Shown: positions 30,974 through 42,908 of the stretch, piece by piece
How the letters are laid out: every line of letters begins with the position of its first letter
Position numbering within the stretch: the first letter of the stretch is position 1
Origin: Flammulina velutipes
Lineage: Eukaryota; Basidiomycota; Agaricomycetes; Agaricales; Physalacriaceae
DNA length: 64,000 nt
Assembly (NCBI GenBank): GCA_011800155.1
Contig: CM022371.1
Location: 2,728,001-2,792,000, forward strand
Reading direction: 5' to 3'
The notes under the pieces: generated by a model
Told to the model about the DNA's origin: nothing
Database searches by the model: none
The model's input: the letters and a program-made list of their open reading frames with translations, nothing else
Translations under genes and position numbers: made by a program

Positions 30974-33900
30974 TTACATCGACACCGTCGCATATCCAAA
31001 AGAGGTGCCTTCTAGACCTCGCGCCACCAATGCAAATTGGTTCGCTGCATCCCGGATCTTCTTGGCAGAACGCGTCCTGCCGACTGAATTCAGTACGCGC
31101 ACCGTCAGAAATGGATGAAACATGATACCCAATGATGCCCTTTACGAAGCGCTCCTTGTCTACAGCGCCCGCCTTGGAAACTAAGAAGGCGTCCTATCGA
31201 TTGCCACCACATCAGATATCTCACGGAGGGACACACAAACATATGAACGCACGTCAAACATGATGTTTTTCAGCCATCCCTGAGCTTCCGTAACACAGCG
31301 CAGAAGAAGCACGGACAGCAAATCGACGAGATTGGGCGTGGTGCTACGAGGCGAGATTCCAGCGAGGCCAGCAAGGACGGCGCGCATGATTTCTCTCCCG
31401 TATCGCCCGATGAAGTACTCCCTTTGTTTCTCCAGATTAGGATTCTGGAAAGAGCGTTGAACGAATTTGCTCTGTCGGGATGTGAGTACCCAGGCGGCCG
31501 CATGGACTGATAGTATCGTACCAAGAAATTGCAGGCAGCAATCAGTGAATAGCGTTCTTGTAATGCCATGGCTTGAATAGCACATTGTACCAGAGCGTCA
31601 AGGGCGTCATTCGGTAAATCGTAGAATATTTCGATGAAATCCAGAGTGATCTACGGGAAATGTAAGCGGTGCCAACAGCAAAGGCTGTACCAACATACGG
31701 CATCGAGGCAGTTAAAGAATTCTTGAACAACGTCGGGATTCTGATGTGGGATGAGCGAAAGTACACATTTGAGCGGCATAGACCCACCTCTGACATAACG
31801 GAAGAAGAAGTGGAAAAGAAGGGAAGAGTTATCGTCAAGAACACGTTTAGAGCTTCTCGGACGACGACTTTCGCTCTCGCGTCATCTTCCGAGTACTGTC
31901 GCTCCAGTTCAGCCTCTCGCCGACGACGCTCGTCAGTCGCATCTCCTGATAATGGTAGAGGCCGAGGTGGTTTCATCTGTGCAAAGAGAGCCGTAGCCAA
32001 CGCAAGCCAAGATGCCGTTATCTGGCGCTGGAGAGCTGTACATACTAGACCCAACAACGGTGTTGAAGGTAGCGTCATGATGGTAATGTCTACAGGTAAC
32101 GCAGTTATAGACTTGACCAGCTCGTTGATAGCCTGGCCAACCCCTGTGTCTTGGCCCACTGCTTCCACGCAGCGAGTAATAGCGCCGAGGACCCCATCCC
32201 GGAGTCTCGTCATGCGCTCGTCGTCGCGGGCTACCTTGATGTGTCGAAGTATCAACTGTTCACGGACATCGTCGTCGAGATCAAGTAGGTCGTCAGTAAC
32301 TCGCGTCAGGCCCTTTGCAATGCCAGCAAGCGTCTCCAAATGTAATATTATAAAATTTCTGGCATCATCAGGAAGCTGCAATGATAAGCGACAAGTAATT
32401 TAAGCAGTGATATTGCACCTACCAGATTGGTGTTCTCCAATGTCTGTGTGAGTTTTTGCACAATGGGAGAGGCCATGGCCTGCAAGGATTATGGGTAAAA
32501 CTCCAAATTTTTGGGGGCAGAATAATATGTACCTCAATCGGTGCGATCTGTTCTGCAGGAGGTAACGCCTCTATCACGCTTGAGATTGATTGCAAGACCT
32601 TGCTCTTTTCCATATCCTACTCACATAGTGACGAGTCAGTGATCCTATGTTGAATGATAACGCCTTCACTGACTGGTACTCGAGCTAGTCCAGCATGAAG
32701 CTCAGCGAATGCGTTGATTTGTGGAGCCAGTAGCTTCCGGTTAGCGTCACAAAGATCCCTCAGTGCTAGTGCTGCCTGCACAGAGAGCGTCGGCTCCGGT
32801 AGGGCAGCCACCGTATAACCCACTGCTGACAAGAGCATGCCAACCTTGGATGAACTGGCAGGTGCACCCTCTTTGGCCGGTTCATAGGCAAACCAAGACG
32901 CGTAGGATCCTATATTTCATATGAGAGACTATCGGGGATCAAAACTGTGAATGTACCCAAAAGGCTTAATGTTGTAGATCGTATGCGTCCACGACCAGTC
33001 GACGGAATATTACTGATGATTTCGGAGTTGAAAAGACGTGAAAGGTGAGATGTCTTATCGTAATCGAGAGCTTCTTGAATTGCGTTGATGCAATGGAGCG
33101 TGGATTCTACTGCCTACAAGCAAGATAAGAGTCAGATGATGTGGTTGGAGGTCTATACAAGCACAAACCTCCCATCCCCCATTTGTGGCGCTTCTAGTCG
33201 CCATATCTTGAATCAACGTATCTACAAAGTAACCAAGCATATCATCGCGTATAACATAAAACCTGAAAATTGTTGTAGATAGAAAAGAGGAAAAGCCGCA
33301 GAACATACGCATTGATTAGTGTATCTCCGATGTCCCGTCGATAACTGTAACCATTGAGTTAGCTTTGTACATCTGAGTACGTTCTGTGACCGTACGCTTG
33401 AAATTTGTCCACCTGGTCTATAACAATGTTCATAACAACAACGCTGATGTTGACAGAAGCTTACCTTTGGGCCACCCATGACCTTCAGGAGGATATTGGC
33501 ATTTGCGCTGGAGAATCCGAACCAGCTCAACATAGACAGCTTTCACCACGGCGTTCGGATCTCCGGCCAGAGACTCTGGATGGTCTGCCCAGGATGTCTC
33601 CCATAGAGATTCTTGGAAGAGGTACCAGAATGTGTTGGTCAACTCGCTCGACTCTTCATCAACGCCATAGTAGCCAGGAAGTCCGGTGTAGTCCAGCATG
33701 ACGCGCAAGTAATTCTGCACCAGTTGTCCGTTGGTCTTCTGTCCTGGTGGAAATATATTGCCATACTCCGATGAGAGCGTAGGTACTGTGTTGTTGACCA
33801 CGTTTTGGCAAAGATACGCGGTAGAATGGTCCCCAAGTGCCGAAAGAAGTTTACAAGTCGAATGAGAAATCTCATCCACATTTCCCGTTTGAAGTGTGTT

Positions 33901-35044
33901 CTGGAGTATTTTGGTGCCTTGCAGGTCTAACCATGCGAGGATAGGCTGCGCGAGATGTATCCTTCCCGCCTGGGAGTCGCTATCAGAAAGCGGAGATGAG
34001 TCCAATAGTTCTTGTAGTGCATCTGAGGCGGATACAAAGAAGGTATCCTTGTCGGGGTCGAGCAAAGGATACAAAAATGGTATCACAGATGTAACATCGC
34101 TGTAATTTGATGAGATATGGAGTACTCTCGATGGTTCCCACTCACCCTGTGTCAAAGAAGGGCATCCATGCTTGAAAACATTTTAGCGCAGACTCCACTT
34201 CTTTGTCTGCCGCTGAAGACGTAGAACGATCAACTGTCGCATTGATGGCGCGAAGAACTAGTTGTCGCGCGTCTTTGCATGCTTTGTGCATGTTAGTTCT
34301 ACAGCTTGTGGATTAGACGCGACGGGCAATAACAAGATCAATGTACGTGCTTACTGACGCCCAGCAGATCGGCCGAGCTCACTTCTTCTGCCACGATGGA
34401 AAGAAAATCAAGGATAGGGCCGCCGGGAACACCGGCCTCAGAGAATACTTTGGTGCATTGAGTGATCCAATCTGGCCATTGCGTTGACTCGGATGGGACT
34501 ATTTTCAAAGCTAGTGAACATAACTAGGCAAACATTAACATGGGACTAATATGGAGGGCTGATAACTCACGGATACGAACAGCTTGCGTATGATTATGCT
34601 GGATTTGTTCGTCACGATTGCGTGAGCAGTCAACTGGAGGAGGAGATCGCGTAGAGCAAGAACGTGTTCTTGAGGGTATGCCAGCCTGGTATACAAGTTA
34701 GTGTTGCTGAGTGGACCTGCAGTGCCAACACACCAATCTCTAGCGACCTTGACCTGGATTGTATGCGCGCCAAAGAACTGTACGTTTGGATTCTCATGAT
34801 TGAAGAGGGGAAGGACCAGACCCCACGCCTCTGGACGCTTCTGTATGTCGAAAAGTTCTGCCTGAAGTATCTTGACGTCCTCTGGAGATATGCGTGAGTT
34901 TGTTGGGTCGGATATTTGAGCAATGGCCTTGGTACTGCTTCAGAATGGACGCCACATTGAAGAGAAATGCCGACCGACCTCAATTGCCCGTTGAATGTCG
35001 GACGGCGGTAGGACTGGAAGAAAGCTAGCGTCGACCATGGTCAT
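30974..35044 (-). CDS. Importin-13-type karyopherin beta
   Basis: Nuclear transport receptor of the importin-beta superfamily, closest in pattern to importin-13/Pdr6. The N-terminus MTMVDASFLPVLPPSDIQRA joins AIAQISDPTNSR and then EDVKILQAELFDIQKRPEAW, an importin-N type region, followed by NPNVQFFGAHTIQVKVARDW. HEAT-like repeats follow through the whole protein; family-specific stretches are GLPGYYGVDEESSELTNTFW and the C-terminal RDAANQFALVARGLEGTSFG ending ATVSM. Around 1,000 residues with about 20 short introns. The last intron uses an acceptor ending TCGGCAG (about 31055), since the upstream CAG shifts the frame. No break was found. Cargo is inferred from family knowledge only (histone-fold and RNA-binding proteins). 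Confidence 0.88.
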
Positions 35045-35060
35045 AGAGTCCGTTTCATAG

Positions 35061-36716
35061 ATGGTGATGGTAGCTAGTAGAGTTCGGCCAGCGCGTCTGG
35101 CGATGAAAGGATGGTCCCGGCCCGGTGCCAGTCCGAGTCTTGATTCAAACCACCACCATCAACAAAGACGCGCTGAGACTGAGATGGACACTCTCCCCGC
35201 TGAAATACTGTCAGCCATCTTCACCCTCGCGACGGACGAGGACATCATCTTCCAGCATGGGCTGCCAACATCAATGGCGACCAGCGCCTGGTTCAAGCAC
35301 GTTTTCGGGGCATGGTCTCTGCGACATCCCAGCGAGGCCTTCAACGTGCTGCAGCGGCGCAGCTACGCGACAAAGAAGAGCATCGCGCTCACCTGCAAAT
35401 TGTTCCATCGCGTCGTTAGCGAACTCATGTTCCACTGTCTCTTCTTCAATGGTCCATCCAAACTAGCCGACCTGTGTATGGCTTTGGACTCGAGACACTC
35501 CGACCCCCCGCCTGGCTGGTGGACATTACGCCTCCATGTCACTTGCTACGATACAAAGAGCATTTTGGACGAGGATACGGCCTCGGCCCTCTGTAGCATC
35601 GTCCGCCACTGTCCCAATCTGGAGATCGCAATATTATCCATACCCACCACCGTCGAATCTTTCTCGATGGTAGCCGACACTATCTGCACCTACAACCATC
35701 ACACCCTTCGCACATTGCATCTTAGCATGCCAGTGACCTCGCTGTCCAAGTTGATATGGATGCTGTCACGCCTTCCCAATCTTATGTCCGCCCACATTTC
35801 ATTTACGTCGCCGCAGGGAGCGGGGCCAGACGAAGAAGATTGTCCAGAACTCGGGGCGGCGCACGAAATCGAAATCGAACTACCTCATCTATCCCAGCTA
35901 TCTTTATACGGACACACGGGCCCATTCTTGGAACAGGCTTGCTTTTGGGAATTCCCATCTATCCAATGTCTCTCCCTCAATACCATCCACTCAGATGTCC
36001 TACCATTTCTGGAGGCGCATGGCGAGAACCTCTCATTCCTAGACGTGACATGCTCCCATCCGATTGCCATGGACAAGGTTCTCTTACAATGCCCGAACCT
36101 CCAAACTATCTGCTTCAACGCAGACTGGACGCAAGAGCACGCCCTTATGCATGATCATGTCCGAGAAGTGGGATTACACGGCCTGATACTAGCCTTCTCC
36201 CCTGCTTCTGGTGATCGCGCCCCCATATTCCCGCTGGACTCTATGATTCGTCGCGCCAACGATGACAACTTTGCCTCCGTGGTGGCAGAGGGCAACTTCC
36301 CTAAGCTTGAACGGATTCGTGTTCTTAGCGGAACAGTGTTATCAGAGTTAGAGAGGCGCGGTGGCCCAGGCGGTGCCACCCTAGGTGCTTATGGATATGC
36401 CGATGAGATCGAGGACGGGATGAAACGATGGGAGCGGTGGTGGGACGCGTGCCAGGAAGCTGGGGTGCGCCTCGAAGACTGTACAGGAGGGGAACTGGGT
36501 GTTCTCCCGATTGATGAAGACGAGGAGAGTGAAGAAGAAGACAGCATTGAGCAGGAATCTGGCTCTGGCGCCGAGGGTGAAGAAAGTGAGGAAGAGTGGG
36601 AGGACTACTCTTGGGAGTATGAAGTGCCCCCTATTGACAACGAGACGTCTGGGGTCGATGAGCTGAGAAAACTCATTGAGGAGTGTCGACAGATGGAAAA
36701 GGAACGGGATGCGTAG
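35061..36716 (+). CDS. F-box/leucine-rich repeat protein
   Basis: Intronless F-box protein from a family different from the CPCPNH group. An F-box core DTLPAEILSAIFTLATDED lies near residues 41-60 of the longest frame, then KKSIALTCKLFHRVVSELMF, then LRR-like segments (LSKLIWMLSRLPNLMSAHIS; LPHLSQLSLYGHTGPFLEQA; VLLQCPNLQTICFNADW). The C-terminus has a long acidic run (EDEESEEEDSIEQESG and more). The longest frame starts only 16 nt from the importin start codon; the ATG at 35184 immediately before the F-box is an equally likely start, giving about 510 residues. Target and role unknown; SCF adaptor inferred. Confidence 0.8.
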   Translation: MVMVASRVRPARLAMKGWSRPGASPSLDSNHHHQQRRAETEMDTLPAEILSAIFTLATDEDIIFQHGLPTSMATSAWFKHVFGAWSLRHPSEAFNVLQRRSYATKKSIALTCKLFHRVVSELMFHCLFFNGPSKLADLCMALDSRHSDPPPGWWTLRLHVTCYDTKSILDEDTASALCSIVRHCPNLEIAILSIPTTVESFSMVADTICTYNHHTLRTLHLSMPVTSLSKLIWMLSRLPNLMSAHISFTSPQGAGPDEEDCPELGAAHEIEIELPHLSQLSLYGHTGPFLEQACFWEFPSIQCLSLNTIHSDVLPFLEAHGENLSFLDVTCSHPIAMDKVLLQCPNLQTICFNADWTQEHALMHDHVREVGLHGLILAFSPASGDRAPIFPLDSMIRRANDDNFASVVAEGNFPKLERIRVLSGTVLSELERRGGPGGATLGAYGYADEIEDGMKRWERWWDACQEAGVRLEDCTGGELGVLPIDEDEESEEEDSIEQESGSGAEGEESEEEWEDYSWEYEVPPIDNETSGVDELRKLIEECRQMEKERDA

Positions 36717-36806
36717 TTAGATTATAATGCTAATATGATCGGACTCGTGGGAAAGTTTTCAAAAATTCTGCTTCTTGCCTTGAACATTGCTCGTTAGAGG
36801 TGGCCA

Positions 36807-39800
36807 ATGCGAAAACAATTGGATCCCCGAATTCCTATTCTCATCAACAACAATGTCAAGAAGAACCACAGATCCTTCATCGTTCTCGTCGGCGACAAGG
36901 GCAGGGACCAGATAGTCAATCTTCACTATTTACTCTCCCAAGCACGGGTATCTGCACGGCCGTCGGTACTATGGTGTTACAAGAAGGAACTGGGCTTTAC
37001 GAGGTGTGTTTCAAGGCCTTTCCGTCTGCTATTGTACTGAATTCTATCCAAGTCATCGCAAGAAACGAGAGGCTAAAGTCAAACGCGATGTGAAGCGCGG
37101 AGTACGCGAAGCAAATGAACAGAATCCGTTCGAGATATTCGTTACAGTCACTGATATCCGGTACACATACTACAAGGAGTCGCATAAAATTCTCGGCAAC
37201 ACATTCGGGATGTGTGTTCTTCAGGATTTTGAAGCAGTTACGCCCAATCTACTCGCGCGAACGATAGAGACCGTCGAGGGTGGCGGACTAGTCGTTTTGC
37301 TGCTCAAGAGTATGACCTCTCTTCGCCAACTATATTCGATGACTATGGTAAATATCTTCATTCGTCCACGATATAGCACTAACCTTCTGGCAGGACGTCC
37401 ACGCCAGATATCGTACCTCCTCCCATGATTCAGTCACTGCACGCTTCAACGAACGCTTCATCCTTTCCCTTGGTTCTTGTCCGGACTGTCTTTTCCTCGA
37501 CGACGAACTAAACGTTCTTCCCATATCCCGAGGCAAAGACATTGCACCCTATGAACCTTCGACGGAGGAAAAGCCGTCGGAGGAACTCAAGGAGCTGCAA
37601 TCTTCCCTTTCATCTACAAAACCAGCGGGCGACCTCATAAACCTCGCAAAAACTATTGATCAGGCTCAAGCCGTCCTCACCTTTGTGGAAGCCATTGCCG
37701 AAAAGACGCTATCGTCCACTGTCACTCTGACCGCCGGTCGTGGTCGAGGAAAGAGTGCTGCTCTCGGTTTAGGCATTGCTGCTGCTCTTGCGCACGGCTA
37801 CTCCAACATCTTCGTGACCAGTCCGAGCCCAGAGAATTTGAAAACAGTTTTTGACTTTCTCTTCAAAGGTCTGGATGCTTTAGGTTACGAAGAGCACCTT
37901 GACTATGATATAGCCCAAAGTACAAATCCTGAATTCAACAAGGCAATTGTTAGGGTGAACGTTTTCAAGGACCATCGGCAAACTATCCAGGTGAGTTGTC
38001 GTCTTTCTTTGCAGTCAGAACCGCCCCTCACAAAATTTGCAGTACATTCAACCCGAAGACGCACATGTTCTTGGTCAAGCCGAACTCGTCATCATAGACG
38101 AAGCCGCTGCCATTCCTCTACCTCTTGTGCGGAATTTGATAGGACCATACCTCGTCTTCCTCGCCTCGACTATCAACGGCTACGAAGGCACAGGTCGCTC
38201 CCTATCCCTCAAGCTCATCCAACGACTCCGGGACTCCACTCGTCCCTCAGTTTCGTCCGTACCGACCGTTACACTGAAAGACGATTCACATCCCTCCAAA
38301 TCCTCCCATACTGCCTCCCAATCCACTCCGAAAGCCCTACGTTCCCTCCGCGAGGTCGCATTGACTACACCAATACGTTACTCTCAGGACGACGAAATCG
38401 AGAAATGGCTGAACATCCTCCTTTGCTTGACACCAGTTTCCACATCCTCGACACTTTCATCTGGCTGTCCTCATCCTTCAACGTGCGAGCTGTATTATGT
38501 CAACCGGGACACTCTCTTTAGCTTCCACCCCGCGTCTGAGGCGTTCTTGCAACGTATGATGTCCCTTTATGTCGCAAGTCATTACAAAAACCAGCCTAAC
38601 GATCTACAACTCATGTCCGATGCGCCTGCCCATCATCTATTTGTCCTTCTACCACCTATAGACGATTCTAATTCGTCCGTCTTACCTGAACCGCTTGTCG
38701 TCCTGCAAGTGGCGTTAGAAGGTTCAATATCCAAGGCATCCATTTTAGATGGCTTAAACCGTGGTGTGCGAGCAGGCGGAGATCTCATTCCCTGGTTGAT
38801 TGCGCAACAGTTCCAGGAGAGCAGATTTGCGGAAATGAGTGGTGCACGAGTGGTGAGGGTCGCTGTTTCGCCTGAGGTGGCCAATGTACGTGCCTACAGT
38901 TTTCCCTGTTATTGGATGATTGACGAAGATTATAGATGGGGTACGGGTCAAGAGCTCTAAAAAGCCTCAACTCATATTACAGCGGAGAGTTGTTCAACTT
39001 TGACGACGCAGAAAAGGCGGAAGAGCGGTATCCTAATCCAGCTATCGTTGACAAGGTACATTTTTTGATATGAAAAGTCGTGGCAATATGCTGACCAGTT
39101 TCATAGAACACAAGTCTTGAAACGGATACACCGACGGTAAGAGCTGCAAATTCTATGCCTCCGTTGCTGCAGCGTCTTTCGGAGCGGAAGCCTGAGCCTT
39201 TGGAGTATCTGGGTGTCAGTTACGGATTAACGGGACAACTACTAAGGTATGGCTTCTTCTTCTTCATCAATTACTTCGTACTCATCCGGGGCAGATTCTG
39301 GAAACGATTGACATACGTACCACTCTACATTGGCCAGCGCGCAAACGATCTCACTGGCGAGCATACATGTGTTATGGTTCGCGGCCTAAATAGCTCACCT
39401 GACAGTGAACTGGAATGGCTCGCAGAGTTCGCCATAGGTTCGTCTTCACGAGATTCTAATAATTTGCGGAAGCTCATTTGAGAAATAGACTTCCGATCCC
39501 GCTTCCTCACTCTGCTGTCGTTCCCCAAGTTCCGCGACTTCACGTCTGTCACGGCGCTGAGCATTCTTGAATCCGTCAACAACTTTTCGGTGGTGAAGAA
39601 TTTGGACAAGGAGGGTGGAGGGGTCAAGGCCTTGACACCCACACTTCTGCCAACGGTTTTGACACCTTTCGACTTGAAGAGGTTGGAAGCTTATGGAAAC
39701 AATGTCCTGGATTACCATGTTATCTTGGACTTGATGCCTGTGGTGTCGCAGTTGTTCTTCCAGCGACGGTTCGACGGCAAGCAAAACCAAGATACTGAGG

Positions 39801-40442
39801 GCACAACTAAGAGCTCAGTCAGCCTCAGCGCTGTGCAGAGTGCTATCCTTCTCGGCATGGGATTACAGAGGAAGAGCGTTGAAGACATGGAGGTACGTTG
39901 TATTGATGTCATACGCGACGAATGCTGATTCCTATCCTAGTCAGAGCTAACTCTTCCTGTATCTCAAGTTCTCGCACTCCTTGTCAAGATCGTGCGCAAG
40001 ATAGGGCTCCGCCTGATCGACATTCAAAAAGAAGGCATCAGCGAGACTATGAGACCAGCGGTGACTGGCCCATCATCTTCAACAATTGCAATCAAAGCAC
40101 CAGAGCAGACGGTTGAAGAAGAGCTGGACGAGGCTGGTGAGGTAGATGCGGAAGAACGAAAATCTAGGGAACGACAACGAGAGATGATCAATGCGTTAGA
40201 TCTCAAGAAGTGAGAAAGGTTACCCAAACATGAATTTAAGTCTAACATCCAAGAATAGATTTGCGATTGACGATGCGGCCATGGAGTGGGGAGCTGCTGA
40301 GACTCGAATATCGTCAGGTAAAGGAACCAACACTGTTATTAGTGTCAAAAAAGCGGCAGATGCCTCTCAGAAGAGAAAAGCAGAGCAAGAGCCGGAAGCG
40401 GCGCCGAAGAAGAAGACTCGGAGAAGCAAAGCAAAAAAGTAG
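36807..40442 (+). CDS. KRE33: RNA cytidine acetyltransferase (Kre33/NAT10)
   Basis: Nucleolar enzyme that makes N4-acetylcytidine in 18S rRNA and tRNA and supports small-subunit assembly, using acetyl-CoA and ATP. Starts MRKQLDPRIPILINNNVKKN, as in the family. Order of parts: N-terminal DUF1726-like region (RSFIVLVGDKGRDQIVNLHY), the RecA-like helicase module with Walker A TAGRGRGKSAALG near 37725 and DEAAAIPLPLVRNLIGPYL, the GNAT acetyltransferase region (RVVRVAVSPEVAN joined to MGYGSRALKSLNSYY), the tRNA-binding EYLGVSYGLTGQLL region, and a basic tail (KKKTRRSKAKK) for nucleolar targeting. At least nine introns. About 1,040 residues, normal length. No lesion seen. Confidence 0.93.
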
Positions 40443-40550
40443 AGCAGCTGTATCTGTGTTGTTTTTTGCTGTATACGTATATACATTATTGATTTTGTTG
40501 TTTTACAAACGCCACAAATACCACGTGCTCCCTCTTGCGTCTTGTCTTCG

Positions 40551-42169
40551 ATGGTCGACTTTCCAAATTTCATTCTACAGTTAAACGACACACTCGAGGC
40601 TGAGAACGGGGAAAATTTGGCATATCTCCTACGTCCTACTAGTCCACACGGGAAAGCCCTCGTCAGACAGTTCAAAAACGCCAACGTCAGTTCGCGTTGC
40701 GGATTGTGCACTGAGGGTGTTGAACAGCATTTCTAGAAATCCGACTTTAATCGCTTCAAAGGCAGCATACAGAGCCCTTGGGATGAGATAGCGGTGCAGT
40801 ACGTGCTTGTCTGCACACATGTAGCGCGCAAAAGGCCAACGGAAGCATTTAAAGAGCACACCCAACTCGTTATGTGCGTTGCAGTGGCCCTTCTCGCTCA
40901 CTTTTTTCTGATGATTGCAAGGCTTTTCTATCGATTCTTTACCGAGAACCGGGGGTGGACTTTGCTAGCGCTGTTCTCTATCCTTCGCGATTTACGCGAC
41001 CTGGCATTCGACGTACGGCGCCACCACTCCTCCCTTGCATCTACCTTACATCAACCCAGTCAGACGTATACGCGCGCGAACACGATCGTAAGAGTGATTC
41101 AATGGAAGACGCGGCAAGAACAATAGCCAAGGCCTTCGGGAATTGCTTGTCGGACCGCACATCTCCCATCGAACAATCTCGCAAATGGGGTGTATACTAC
41201 ATCGTTGGTCTGGTCCTCAAATCCTACTTTCGGGCAAGTCACCGTCATCTCCTGTGTATGTTGACCTCCACAATACTTTCAGATAAAACGGATATCACTG
41301 TCAAGAAATATTCTGCGAGTTCTTGAAGTTAACGTTGACATTCCTCCGCTGTCTCAATACCCAAGATCACACCAAGTACGCTTTCTCTGCCTACCTGTCC
41401 ATACAGCTTACATATAGTAAGGTCACCTTCCGATACTACATCGGCATGTTAAATTTTCTAAGTGAGGACTACGCGAAGGTGAGGTGGTCATAAGCACCTT
41501 AGTCTCGAATACTAACAATTGATAGTCTGAGGAAGAACTAACCCTCGCCTTTTACCAATGCCACATTGACGCCGTCGCTAATCAAGAGTATGTCACCGTG
41601 TACTCGGCTGCTCATTCTGCTGACCACATCCTAGGCGTATTCTGACATATCTCATCCCACTTCGCATACTGAAAGGACACCTCCCCACGGAAGAGTTATT
41701 GGCAAGATTTCCTAACCTTGAATACTTGTATCGGCCTTTCATAGCTGCGATCCGCACTGGAGATATCTCCGCATATGACCAAGCCATTGAGGACCACGAG
41801 AAGAAACTCTTGGATCTGAACCTCTATATCACCCTCGAAAAGGCCAGAGAATCATGCTTGCGCAGCTTATTCCGGAAAGTGTAAGACTAGAGGCTTGCGT
41901 ATATTCCATATTGTCGCTCATAGTTCATTTGTAGTTGGGTCGTCGCACAAAAGAACTCGAGGATGCCTATATCCATGTTTCAGTCAGCGTTGCGAATATG
42001 TAAACTCGAGGTGGATATGGAAGAGGTGGAATGTCTTCTCGCCAACTTGATTTACAAAGGATACATTCGCGGGTATATCAGCCATGGGATGCAGACGGTA
42101 GTCCTCGCAAATACGAATGCTTTCCCCCGACTGGTTGATAGACCTGATCCGTACAGAGAATTGTTGTAA
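40551..42169 (+). CDS. PCID2/Thp1-like PCI domain protein (CSN12-like)
   Basis: Likely scaffold subunit of the TREX-2 type complex linking transcription and mRNA export. N-terminus MVDFPNFILQLNDTLEAENG and GENLAYLLRPTSPHGKALV, then SIQSPWDEIAVQYVLV, HCHI-type helical repeats, a segment HLPTEELLARFPNLEYLYRP, FIAAIRTGDISAYDQAIEDH, YITLEKARESCLRSLFRKVW and a C-terminal PCI winged helix EVECLLANLIYKGYIRGYIS ending PYRELL. These match PCID2 closely. About seven introns of 45-70 nt. The stop lies 12 nt from the convergent URA5 stop. Distinguishing Thp1/PCID2 from CSN12 by sequence alone is not fully secure. Confidence 0.85.
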
Positions 42170-42181
42170 TTCGAGTGTAAT

Positions 42182-42847
42182 TTACTCATTTTTGACGCCG
42201 TACTGCTCCCAGTATGCCTTCATTGCAGCAAGTTGTTCCGGCTGCCCCTCGTGCTCTAGCCAACCCAACAAGTCCTGCATCTGCAGAATTGCCTTGACCG
42301 TTCCTGCGCCCAATAGAGTCTCTAGCTCTGTAACCGTGCTGCCGTTTCCCTGCTGCCCCACCTCTTGACGATCCAGGATTTGAACGACACCAGCAACAGA
42401 CCCACCAGCTCCTGCCACGCAATCCAAAGCGCCGCGGATGGCTTTCCCGGAAGTCATCACATCATCAACAATGACAACTCGCTTTCCGTTCATCGGCACA
42501 CCAACGAGGAGACCACCTTCGCCGTGATCCTTTGCCTCCTTGCGATCGTACGCCATGCCCACATCCACGCCACGCCTGTTCAACTCGACGACAGTGATTG
42601 CAGCTAGGCTGATGCCTTTATAGGCTGGGCCAAAGAGAACGTCAAATTCCCATCCTGCTTGGATGATGGTGTCTGCGAGAGCCGTGGCGAGCGCAGCTAA
42701 TGCTGGGCCGGTAGAAAGAAGGGAACTGTTGAAAAAGTAGGGTGATTGGCGGCCTGATTTGAGCGTAAAAGACCCAAATTTGAGGGCTCCGATGGTGGTA
42801 GAATGGACAATGAGGGATTTTTGAGATGGTGAGAGCGAAGAAGACAT
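42182..42847 (-). CDS. URA5: Orotate phosphoribosyltransferase
   Basis: Converts orotate and PRPP to orotidine 5'-phosphate in de novo pyrimidine synthesis, in the cytosol. Intact intronless 221-residue protein, normal length. Motifs: GSFTLKSGRQSPYFFN (25-40), FGPAYKGI (72-79), the flexible catalytic loop AYDRKEAKDHGEGG (99-112) and the PRPP-binding loop VVIVDDVMTSGKA (124-136). The start at 42847 is the first ATG of the frame. Often used as a fungal selectable locus because of 5-fluoroorotate, which is knowledge of the family, not seen here. Confidence 0.97.
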   Translation of the reverse strand: MSSSLSPSQKSLIVHSTTIGALKFGSFTLKSGRQSPYFFNSSLLSTGPALAALATALADTIIQAGWEFDVLFGPAYKGISLAAITVVELNRRGVDVGMAYDRKEAKDHGEGGLLVGVPMNGKRVVIVDDVMTSGKAIRGALDCVAGAGGSVAGVVQILDRQEVGQQGNGSTVTELETLLGAGTVKAILQMQDLLGWLEHEGQPEQLAAMKAYWEQYGVKNE

Positions 42848-42908
42848 TTTATCTTGACATCATTATGTGATCGAGTAAGTATTGCTGATCTCTATCTTAT
42901 CTTATCGT

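Noticed and set aside
30609..30974. 121-codon minus ORF between genes
   Set aside because: No motif, ends at the importin 3' boundary, and composition resembles noncoding DNA.
31669..32403. 244-codon plus-strand ORF rich in Ser, Arg and Thr
   Set aside because: Antisense shadow of the importin-13 exon on the minus strand.
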